A DNA stretch of 54,991 nucleotides from Bradyrhizobium sp. NAS96.2 (GTDB lineage: Bacteria; Pseudomonadota; Alphaproteobacteria; Rhizobiales; Xanthobacteraceae): positions 1 to 54,991 of the forward strand of contig NZ_LGHK01000003.1 in NCBI RefSeq assembly GCF_001908235.1, written 5' to 3'. Within the stretch, counting starts at the first letter, position 1. The number at the start of each line of letters is the position of its first letter. A model generated the notes under the pieces. That model was not told where the DNA came from, made no database searches, and saw nothing but the letters and a program-made list of their open reading frames with translations. This document shows, piece after piece, positions 42,076 through 52,413 of this stretch. Position numbers and translations under genes: made by a program.

Positions 42076-42480
42076 ATCGCACGCCGCTGTCACCAAATCT
42101 GCCGGTAACTCGTTGATTATCCAGGACACTTGGGACGAGGGCGGATCCGCCTGCTCGCGGAACTTTGTTCTAGCCCGGAGAACTACGGATCGCGCCGGAC
42201 CGCTATCCAAATGGTCCGAGAACAGGCCGGCGCGGCGCTCCGGAGCGTTGACCCATTCAGTCGATCGGACGCCCGACAGCACAACGCCGCCCGCTTGAAA
42301 TAGCTGCGGACGGCGTTGGCCCTAGCCCCAGGAAGGTGAGCAAAATCCTGATGACTGGAAGCCTATACAATTTGTGCCAAAGGACATGTCCCAAATTGGC
42401 TATCACCGTTGCCAACCCGAGCGACCTCGGCCTCGGCGCACAGCAAGAACAGATGACGTCCCATGGAAAATGATGGGGCT

Positions 42481-42560
42481 AGAACATTTACTATGCCGCC
42501 TCGGTAGTCCTACTGAGAACATCAGCCAGGCCGCGGTTTCCGTTCGCTCCATCCGACGCG
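42481..42560 (+). repeat. Degenerate repeat copy A
   Basis: Matches copies B and C over the block AGAACAT...CGGTAGTCCTAC...GAGAACATC...GGTTTCC...TTCGCT...ATCC, with scattered mismatches. The core CGGTAG-TC-CTAC can form a short hairpin. Confidence 0.55.
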
Positions 42561-42932
42561 AAGGCATTCAGCCGATGCCGTCCCCGTCAGAACGCTCGCG
42601 CAAGGGACCAGGACACGCGGGCATAGGAACGAGCGCAGCGCACTCCGGATTATCTCCTGTCCGGGTGCTGTTCCTGCCGGGCAGCATCGGGACGACCAAA
42701 GTGCAACTCGGCCCCGGTTAGTGCCCACTCGCTGGGGCCGCTCCTTTACACCAGCGATACACCAGCGATCCGGAAGAGAGGAGCCGCGCGAACCCGAGGC
42801 GGCTGCGGGCATGGCGTTTGACCAGCCTGGCCAAGCACTTCACGGTTCAAACTCGCGGGCAGAAAACTGCGAACGAATTGGGCACCATCGAAATCTATAT
42901 GCCCAGAACCGTGCATAATCCCCCCGGGCGCG

Positions 42933-43065
42933 TGGCACAAACTGCATACTGATTGATGGCCGTATAAAAAGCCGGTGACCGCTAGATCATCCCGTGATCG
43001 CCACACGGGCCGTGCCACCGAGAACATCGGCTAAGTCATGGTTTCCCTTTGTTTAATCCGAACGG
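42933..43065 (+). repeat. Degenerate repeat copy B
   Basis: Begins TGGCACAAACTGCATA and continues through CATCCCGTGATCGCC (about 42988-43002), CCGAGAACATCGGCTAAG and TCATGGTTTCC to TTTAATCC. It aligns with copy C, 1.49 kb downstream in the same orientation. Confidence 0.65.
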
Positions 43066-43203
43066 CAAGATTCTCAAATCCAATTGGGGATTCGGGTGCT
43101 GTCCTAGTTAGGACACTCGCAGATTGGAATCGGGACACTTGTCAAAGTGAGGTAATCCGGGATGGACCATTACGGTTGCCAGCGCTCCCGATACAATGTG
43201 ATT

Positions 43204-43220
43204 GCGCTCACAGTGAGCGC
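43204..43220. repeat. Perfect 17-bp palindrome
   Basis: GCGCTCAC-A-GTGAGCGC, an 8-bp perfect inverted repeat around one base in the gene-poor stretch. It could be a protein-binding site or part of the repeat mosaic. Confidence 0.5.
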
Positions 43221-43539
43221 TAGTGGGACGACTCCGGCCGCCATCTAGCCCCTGCGAGCGCGCCGGGGCCGTCTCGGGCACCCCCACTAATGATCAGTTC
43301 CGTTCTTCGGAACACCGTGCTCTCCCGGAATCCTCAAACCTGTGGATAAGAGTAAAGTAACTCTTGCCGAGGTGAGAGCATTTCAGGGCGTGATATTTTC
43401 GAGAATTTCCTTGGCTGGGGGCCGTGATTCGCGAGCGGCCCCCTCTCGATTCAGCCGGCGCGGTAAGGCGGCCTCAGCATCACCTCCAAGGGTGCTGGGG
43501 CCGTTTCCTTTAGGAACGGGCGCGCCGCGCTCCAGGTTG

Positions 43540-43944
43540 TCACATGTTCGGGCGTTGTCCTTGCCGGGCAGCGGCTTGGACGATCAAAGTGAGACCAAGC
43601 CGGAATCGATAGATGTCTCCATCTACCTTCCCAAATTCCAGCAATCGCGTCTGGCATTCATCACAAATGACATCGATAGACATCGAATGGTGCATGTGAT
43701 GGCCGCCGTCGCTAACGGCGGACTCAATCTCGCGCCAAAGCATTGTTTTGAAATTCGCCAGCTTAGGACCAATGACCCCATCCCAAGAGGCCTGACCCCA
43801 GTCACGCGCTCCCCACGTCCAGCTTCCAACACGGTCGGCCTCCGCATCCGACCAATCCATATGCATCTGATAGATTTGGCTTGGATCGACGCCAACACGA
43901 ATAGATCGCCTACCGGGCAAATCAGCCTTCACTCGCTCTACCAA
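43540..43944 (-). CDS. Hypothetical protein, possibly a decayed gene
   Basis: A 134-codon frame from TTG 43944. The product is rich in Trp and looks protein-like: DPSQIYQMHMDWSDAEADRV, SWTWGARDWGQASWDGVIGP, LWREIESAVSDGGHHMHHSM and VICDECQTRLLEFGK with a CDEC pair. The same frame stays open upstream with a charged helix (ALESQLKDQEKSARLVERVK) until a TGA near 44004. Beyond that stop, coding-like sequence continues (DPWKDAHAKGESTVITKEAL), so a premature stop is possible. No ribosome site or ATG supports the TTG. It lies between repeat copies B and C. Family unknown. Confidence 0.45.
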   Translation of the reverse strand: MVERVKADLPGRRSIRVGVDPSQIYQMHMDWSDAEADRVGSWTWGARDWGQASWDGVIGPKLANFKTMLWREIESAVSDGGHHMHHSMSIDVICDECQTRLLEFGKVDGDIYRFRLGLTLIVQAAARQGQRPNM

Positions 43945-44125
43945 ACGAGCGGACTTCTCCTGATCTTTTAGTTGGCTTTCGAGCGCCCGGCGATCCTTGC
44001 ATCACCCTTCTTGCTCACGAGGCGGCTCAATACTGCTGCAATACTCCGAGAGCGCTTCCTTGGTGATGACGGTGCTTTCACCCTTGGCGTGTGCGTCTTT
44101 CCACGGGTCCTGTACCTTTCCAGCA

Positions 44126-44344
44126 TCAGCGTAGACCGATCCGGATTACGGCCAGTTCCGCAATTTCCTTTGCATCGCCGGTCCCGGCCGACGCCTCAAT
44201 GACCTTGCGAGCCACCATCTCACAAAGCGGGTCGTTTCGGTCAACCAAGCCCATTGAGTGCAGGGCGTAGTTGAAGGCCTTGTTTAGAAGATCGATTTGC
44301 TCGGGCGTGTATTCGCCCTCTTTCAGCAAACGGTTGATTGGCAT
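44126..44344 (-). CDS. Conserved small hypothetical protein
   Basis: A 72-residue product: MPINRLLKEGEYTPEQIDLL, NKAFNYALHSMGLVDRNDPL, EMVARKVIEASAGTGDAKEI, AELAVIRIGL. The pattern LVDRNDP...VARKVIE matches a short protein family I recall as widespread in Rhizobiales, of unknown function. It is helical and soluble. GGGGCG precedes the ATG. It lies just downstream (minus strand) of repeat copy C. Confidence 0.7.
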   Translation of the reverse strand: MPINRLLKEGEYTPEQIDLLNKAFNYALHSMGLVDRNDPLCEMVARKVIEASAGTGDAKEIAELAVIRIGLR

Positions 44345-44421
44345 TTTACGCCCCAGCCAAAGTGTAGTTCCATCACCATAGCACAGGAACTCCGTTCACC
44401 CACGGAGAACACGGACGGAAC

Positions 44422-44550
44422 TGGCACAAACTGCATAGTGAACCTTATGGCCTCATTAGAGCTGATAGGGACGGCAGAACATCCCGTGATCGCCGTTCGG
44501 TAGTCCTACCGAGAACAGCGGCTAAGCCATGGTTTCCATTCGCTTAATCC
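44422..44550 (+). repeat. Degenerate repeat copy C
   Basis: Begins TGGCACAAACTGCATA, then GAACATCCCGTGATCGCC, CGGTAGTCCTACCGAGAACA, GCGGCTAAGCCATGGTTTCC and CGCTTAATCC. CGGTAG-TC-CTACCG forms a perfect 6-bp hairpin. It ends about 190 bases before recA. Confidence 0.65.
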
Positions 44551-44620
44551 AAACTGGGACACTTTCAAATTCAGCTTAGGACACGGGGGCTTAATACGGA
44601 CAGCACCCATATCTTCAAAA

Positions 44621-44635
44621 GAACATATTGCGAAC
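44621..44635. promoter_or_regulatory. LexA (SOS) box upstream of recA
   Basis: GAAC-ATATTGC-GAAC, which on the other strand is GTTC-N7-GTTC, the LexA site of Alphaproteobacteria. It lies 105 bases before the recA start. A third GAAC follows at 44641-44644 region. This indicates SOS control of recA. Confidence 0.8.
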
Positions 44636-44739
44636 GCGGAACAAACGTGGTACGAGATTCCTATCAACAACGCATTCTGCCTGATCTCACCCGCCGTTTG
44701 TCCCGCTAGCGAATCCTCGCCATAAGGAGCACATCCCAA

Positions 44740-45828
<1,089 letters not shown>

Positions 45829-45858
45829 ACCTCAAGGCAGACATGATTTCGCTGGAAG

Positions 45859-45909
45859 CGGGCGCTGAGGACGTTGAGTTGCCGACGTCTTTGGCGCCCG
45901 TTTCGTTTT
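45859..45909 (+). terminator. Terminator after recA
   Basis: CGGGCGC pairs with GCGCCCG, with an inner ACGT pairing, followed by TTTCGTTTT. It starts 31 bases after the recA stop. Confidence 0.8.
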
Positions 45910-45934
45910 GTGTTGCGTTCGGCGAGGTTGGACG

Positions 45935-46897
45935 ATGAAGCGTTTGATTCTGACTAGTTGCGGTATCCGTCTCGCGCGCTCAGGTCTGGCAGAAGCGGTC
46001 ATTGAATTTCGCTTTCGCTTCGTTTGGGGGCCGTTGCCCCCGGTAGAAGAGTTCGAAGATTATTTTGGCGCGCGTTCCGGCCAGGGCCCGGGTCGTCATT
46101 GGTCGGATTGGTGTTCATGGAGATTGTTCTCCGATGAAGTCCGGGCTCGCAGGCACCTTTCGCTCGTCGAGTATTGCGAACCGTATGACGTTATCGAGCT
46201 CTGGTTCGAACAATATCCGAACGATCAGCTGCAGCTGGTCTTCCTTCTGGCTTTTTTCAGATATCATCCCGAGACAGCGGCCAGGTTGAAGTTGCGTCTT
46301 GTTGATTTCGATCTGACGATGCCGGCTGAACAGATGCCCGAACCAGAGGATGTGTTGACGGTCGACGTCGGCCCGGTCGAACTCAATACCGGAAGTGCGA
46401 TCTGGTCGGCTTATCGCGCAGCCACCCCAATGCCTTTTCTGGATTGCTTGCAGAGTGACCTTAGCTCACTGCCATTTCTGAGGTCGGCGCAGCTTGCCTT
46501 GGTTGCAGAATTGCCCTCCCGCGCGACGGGGCTTGGCGCAACTGAAATGCGACTTCTTGAGCTGATCGCACGTTACGACGGCTTTTCAGCGCTTGGACTA
46601 CTTCATCGTTTCTGGTGCCCCGGAAATGTGTTCGGGGAACTCGAACTTTTCTCATTGCTCGACGGCCTCACGGATGGTCCGTCGCCTGCAGTGACCGATC
46701 TCGAACGACCGCAGAGCAAAAGGAGCTGGCACGCGCGCTACGCCGCAAGCTATCCGCGGCTGACCAAGTTCGGCGAAGCGATCATCGCGCACCAGGAAGA
46801 CTTCAGCAGCCATAACCCGATCGATCGCTGGTGGGGCGGCACGCACCTCACCAACGACAATCTCTGGCGCATTGCTCCGACGCTGACCAAGCCGTAG
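45935..46897 (+). CDS. DUF1835-like hypothetical protein
   Basis: A 320-residue soluble protein. The first part (FRFVWGPLPPVEEFEDYFGA and WSDWCSWRLFSDEVRARRHL, then YDVIELWFEQYPNDQLQLVF) has the layout of DUF1835 proteins, where a GPLP segment is followed by an ELWF-type segment. The C-terminal third (TEMRLLELIARYDG, FGELELFSLLDGL) resembles the DUF3658-like tail. Function of the family is unknown. The ATG at 45935 is chosen because the upstream open codons overlap the recA terminator; the ribosome site (GAGG) is fair. Confidence 0.7.
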   Translation: MKRLILTSCGIRLARSGLAEAVIEFRFRFVWGPLPPVEEFEDYFGARSGQGPGRHWSDWCSWRLFSDEVRARRHLSLVEYCEPYDVIELWFEQYPNDQLQLVFLLAFFRYHPETAARLKLRLVDFDLTMPAEQMPEPEDVLTVDVGPVELNTGSAIWSAYRAATPMPFLDCLQSDLSSLPFLRSAQLALVAELPSRATGLGATEMRLLELIARYDGFSALGLLHRFWCPGNVFGELELFSLLDGLTDGPSPAVTDLERPQSKRSWHARYAASYPRLTKFGEAIIAHQEDFSSHNPIDRWWGGTHLTNDNLWRIAPTLTKP

Positions 46898-46902
46898 TCA
46901 AC

Positions 46903-47340
46903 TCAACCCGGCGCCAGCGCCTTCTCCCGGCTTGCGATCAGCGCCCGCAGATCCTCCGTCACCGCGACCGATTGATGGGTTGTCTGGTCGGTCGCGACCC
47001 AGATGATCTCGCCGGTGGCGCGCAGGTCGTCGGAGCCCTTGGCGAAGATCGCGAGCGCCAAGTTGATCGAGGAGCGGCCGATCCGCGCGACCCGGACGCA
47101 GACCTCGATGTCCTCGTCGAACCGGATCGGCGCCTTGTACTCGACCACCGACTTCACGGTGTGGAAGTCAATGCCGGTGCGAGCCACCTCGCCGAGATAG
47201 TCGTAGCCGAGCGCGCGGAAATACTCCGTGATTGCGGTGTCGAAATAGGTCAAATAGTGGGCGTTGAACACCACGGCCTGCGCGTCGACCTCGGAATAGC
47301 GGACGCGAAACGGGAAGTGAAACCAGAATTCCTCGCGCAT
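46903..47340 (-). CDS. Acyl-CoA thioesterase, 4-hydroxybenzoyl-CoA thioesterase type
   Basis: A 145-residue hotdog protein. FPFRVRYSEVDAQAVVFNAHYLTYFDTAITEYF carries the Asp position of the 4HBT active site (RYSEVDAQAVVFNAHY corresponds to the usual RY-x-E-D-x-x-G-V-V-x-NAxY, with the Gly replaced). It continues HTVKSVVEYKAPIRFDEDIEV and GEIIWVATDQTT. It probably hydrolyses an acyl-CoA in the cytoplasm; the exact substrate is unknown. It converges with the preceding gene (6 bases between stops) and lies downstream of gcvP on the same strand, separated by about 225 bases with a hairpin. Confidence 0.87.
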   Translation of the reverse strand: MREEFWFHFPFRVRYSEVDAQAVVFNAHYLTYFDTAITEYFRALGYDYLGEVARTGIDFHTVKSVVEYKAPIRFDEDIEVCVRVARIGRSSINLALAIFAKGSDDLRATGEIIWVATDQTTHQSVAVTEDLRALIASREKALAPG

Positions 47341-47510
47341 GTCTCCTCCTGCCGCGGCGTCGGTCGCTCCCGCGCATTCCCTGCGATGGCGCGAAGCGCG
47401 GACCCGTTGGCTGCACCTATCCTACCGACTGGATCTAGTGCCCGCGGATGACCAGTCGCCCCAATCCCTACTGTGCATGGGGTTGTTTTTGACGTTTTGA
47501 ACTGGACCTC

Positions 47511-47541
47511 GTAGCAACCATCCCCGCTTAATGGTTGCTAC
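47511..47541. repeat. Perfect hairpin between gcvP and the thioesterase gene
   Basis: GTAGCAACCAT and ATGGTTGCTAC form a perfect 11-bp stem around nine bases, 24 bases beyond the gcvP stop. There is no T tract on the gcvP side, so it may be a processing or protective structure rather than a classical terminator. Confidence 0.55.
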
Positions 47542-47564
47542 AACATCCCGCAACAAAGGCCGCG

Positions 47565-50438
<2,874 letters not shown>

Positions 50439-50448
50439 GGCATCATCC

Positions 50449-50814
50449 TCAGGCGGTGTGCGCGGCGTAGGCGGCCTCGTCCATCAGGCCGCCGAGTTCG
50501 CCCTTGTCTGATATCTTCAGCTTGAAGAACCAGGCCTTGCCGCCGGCATCCGAATTGACCAGCGCGGGCTCGGCGGCGAGCGCCTCGTTGACCTCGATCA
50601 CCTCGCCGGTGATCGGCGCGTAGACGTCGGAGGCGGCCTTGACGGATTCGACCACGGCAGCGGCCTCGGCCTTCTTGAGGCTGCGGCCGACCTTGGGCAG
50701 TTCGACGAACACGACGTCGCCGAGCTGCGACTGTGCGTAGTCGGTGATCCCGATCGTGGCGACATCGCCCTCGATGCGGAGCCATTCGTGGTCGGACGTG
50801 TACAGCGTCGTCAT
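50449..50814 (-). CDS. gcvH: Glycine cleavage system H protein
   Basis: A 121-residue lipoyl carrier that shuttles the aminomethyl group between P, T and L proteins. The lipoyl Lys59 lies in [20 protein letters not shown]-terminal [36 protein letters not shown] is typical. It sits between gcvT (18-base gap) and gcvP. The lipoyl-loading enzymes are not in this window. Confidence 0.98.
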   Translation of the reverse strand: MTTLYTSDHEWLRIEGDVATIGITDYAQSQLGDVVFVELPKVGRSLKKAEAAAVVESVKAASDVYAPITGEVIEVNEALAAEPALVNSDAGGKAWFFKLKISDKGELGGLMDEAAYAAHTA

Positions 50815-50832
50815 GGAGAGATCCTCTGGCGT

Positions 50833-51981
50833 TTAGCGTTTGTAGGTATTGGGGACGAACGGCGTGGCGGCGACTTTCAGCGGCAGCCGCTGGCCGCGCA
50901 CCTCGGCGAAAACGGTGGTGCCGACCGCGGAAAGCGAGGTCGGCAGATAGCCCATCGCGACCGGCGCATTGAGGCTCGGGCCGAAGCCGCCCGAGGTCAC
51001 CTTGCCGATCTGTTCGGTCGAGCTCGCATCGGCAAACAGGCCGGCGCCTTCGCGCACCGGCGCGCGACCATCGGGCCTCAAGCCGACGCGGCGGCGGGCG
51101 GCGCCATCAGCGAATTGAGTAAGGATCTTGTCAGCACCCGGGAAGCCGCCGGCGCGGGCGCCGCCGCTGCGGCGGACCTTCTGCACCGACCATTCCAGCG
51201 CGCCTTCGACCGGCGTCGTCGTGGCGTCGATATCGTGACCGTAGAGGCAGAGCCCGGCTTCGAGCCGCAGGCTGTCGCGCGCGCCGAGGCCGATCGGGAG
51301 TACGTCGGGATTGTCGAGCAGCGCAGTGACCAGGGCTTCGGCCTTGTCAGCCGGCACGGAAATCTCAAAACCATCCTCGCCGGTATAGCCGGAGCGCGAG
51401 ACGAAGCAATCGATGTCGGCGACACGGCGCGGGCCGGCGTCCATGAATTTCATCGAACTGACATCTGCACAAAGTTTCGCCAGCGCCGATTCGGCTTTCG
51501 GCCCCTGCAGCGCGATCAGCGCGCGGTCGGCCAGCGACACGATCTCGCAGGTATCGGAGAGATGCGCGCGCAGATGCGCCTCGTCCTCGGCCTTGCAGGC
51601 AGCGTTGACGACCAGGAACAGGTGATCGCCGAAATTCGCCACCATCAAATCGTCGAGCAGGCCGCCGTCGTCATTGGTGAATTGCGCGTAGCGCTGCCGT
51701 CCCGGCGCGATGCCGGCAATGTCCTGCGGCACCAGTTTTTCCAGCGCGAGCGCCGCGTCGCCGACCTTGCCGGATTTGGCCTTCAGCACGAGCTGACCCA
51801 TGTGGGACACGTCGAACAGGCCCGCGTCCTTGCGGGTGTGCAGATGCTCCTTCAGCACGCCGGCCGTGTATTGCACCGGCATGTCGTAGCCAGCGAACGG
51901 CACCATCTTGGCCCCGCGCGCCAGATGCAGCGCGTGCAGCGGGGTCTGTTTCAGCGGGGAGTTTTCGTGCGCAAGCATCAC
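50833..51981 (-). CDS. gcvT: Glycine cleavage system aminomethyltransferase (T protein)
   Basis: A 382-residue enzyme that transfers the one-carbon unit to tetrahydrofolate. Motifs: GAKMVPFAGYDMPVQY near the N-terminus, AGLFDVSHMGQL, ISRSGYTGEDGFEI-type (here FVSRSGYTGEDGFEISVP) and LGARDSLRLEAGLCLYGHD. C-terminal VTSGGFGPSLNAPVAMGYL completes the fold. Either Met1 or Met2 may be the start. It is the first gene of the operon, downstream of the tandem glycine riboswitch. Confidence 0.97.
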   Translation of the reverse strand: MMLAHENSPLKQTPLHALHLARGAKMVPFAGYDMPVQYTAGVLKEHLHTRKDAGLFDVSHMGQLVLKAKSGKVGDAALALEKLVPQDIAGIAPGRQRYAQFTNDDGGLLDDLMVANFGDHLFLVVNAACKAEDEAHLRAHLSDTCEIVSLADRALIALQGPKAESALAKLCADVSSMKFMDAGPRRVADIDCFVSRSGYTGEDGFEISVPADKAEALVTALLDNPDVLPIGLGARDSLRLEAGLCLYGHDIDATTTPVEGALEWSVQKVRRSGGARAGGFPGADKILTQFADGAARRRVGLRPDGRAPVREGAGLFADASSTEQIGKVTSGGFGPSLNAPVAMGYLPTSLSAVGTTVFAEVRGQRLPLKVAATPFVPNTYKR

Positions 51982-52039
51982 AGGGCCCTCGCGGTTCCCG
52001 TCGGGGACCCATTTCCCCTTGAGAAACCTGCAGAAAGCC

Positions 52040-52203
52040 CCATCTGTCGCTGTGCCTGAGAGTATTATCCCGTCGGCGGACGCAATCGGGGGAGAACCCC
52101 AGCGCCTCTTTCCAGATGTCAGACGTCACGCGGTCCTTTTGCCTGAGAGTTTCCGGGGCGGTTGCTCCTTCGGCGCCGGCGGCAAAGCCGGTCTCTCCCG
52201 ACG
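52040..52203 (-). ncRNA. Tandem glycine riboswitch of the gcv operon
   Basis: Read on the minus strand. Aptamer 1: GGGAGAGACCGG near the 5' end, GGAGCAACC, then AACTCTCAGGCAAAAGGACCG. Aptamer 2 follows after a short linker (CTGGAAAGAGGCGC) with a GGGGTTCTCCCCC hairpin and a second AATACTCTCAGGCACAGCGACAGA. The two CTCTCAGGCA blocks are the glycine-riboswitch signature. The distance to gcvT is about 60 bases. In this family glycine binding turns the operon on. Confidence 0.92.
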
Positions 52204-52413
52204 TGACGGGTAACAGGTAGGTAGAAAACACGGCGCCACCAAGACTGTCAACGCAGCTGCAGCAACTATCCAACGGGGCTTTGTGCTGCCGCGGCAAGCC
52301 CATGATCCGCCTGCACAGTTTCTGGACACCGCAGCTGGCAATGTCTAAAAGCGTTCGGCCGGAAAATGACGCCTTTTTGCGGCTGGCCGGCCCCTTTTTC
52401 CGATTGGATGAAC

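Larger units (their letters stand above)
41788..43539. other. Gene-poor repeat mosaic
   Basis: No gene is supported in these 1.75 kb; open frames lack ribosome sites and family resemblance. The stretch is built of degenerate repeats (separate entries). It also has palindromes such as TGTCCTA-GT-TAGGACA (43100-43115) and GTTCCG-TTCTT-CGGAAC (near 43299). GGACAC recurs at about 42123, 42607, 43111 and 43132, and again near 44557 and 44579. Confidence 0.55.

Noticed and set aside
43342..43971. 209-codon plus-strand frame opposite the Trp-rich hypothetical
   Set aside because: Product is Ser/Arg/Pro-rich and without domain resemblance; the minus-strand reading looks much more protein-like.
42933..44437. 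TGGCACAAACTGCATA as a sigma-54 promoter
   Set aside because: The GG and GC are eight bases apart here; sigma-54 promoters need ten. No sigma-54-type gene follows.
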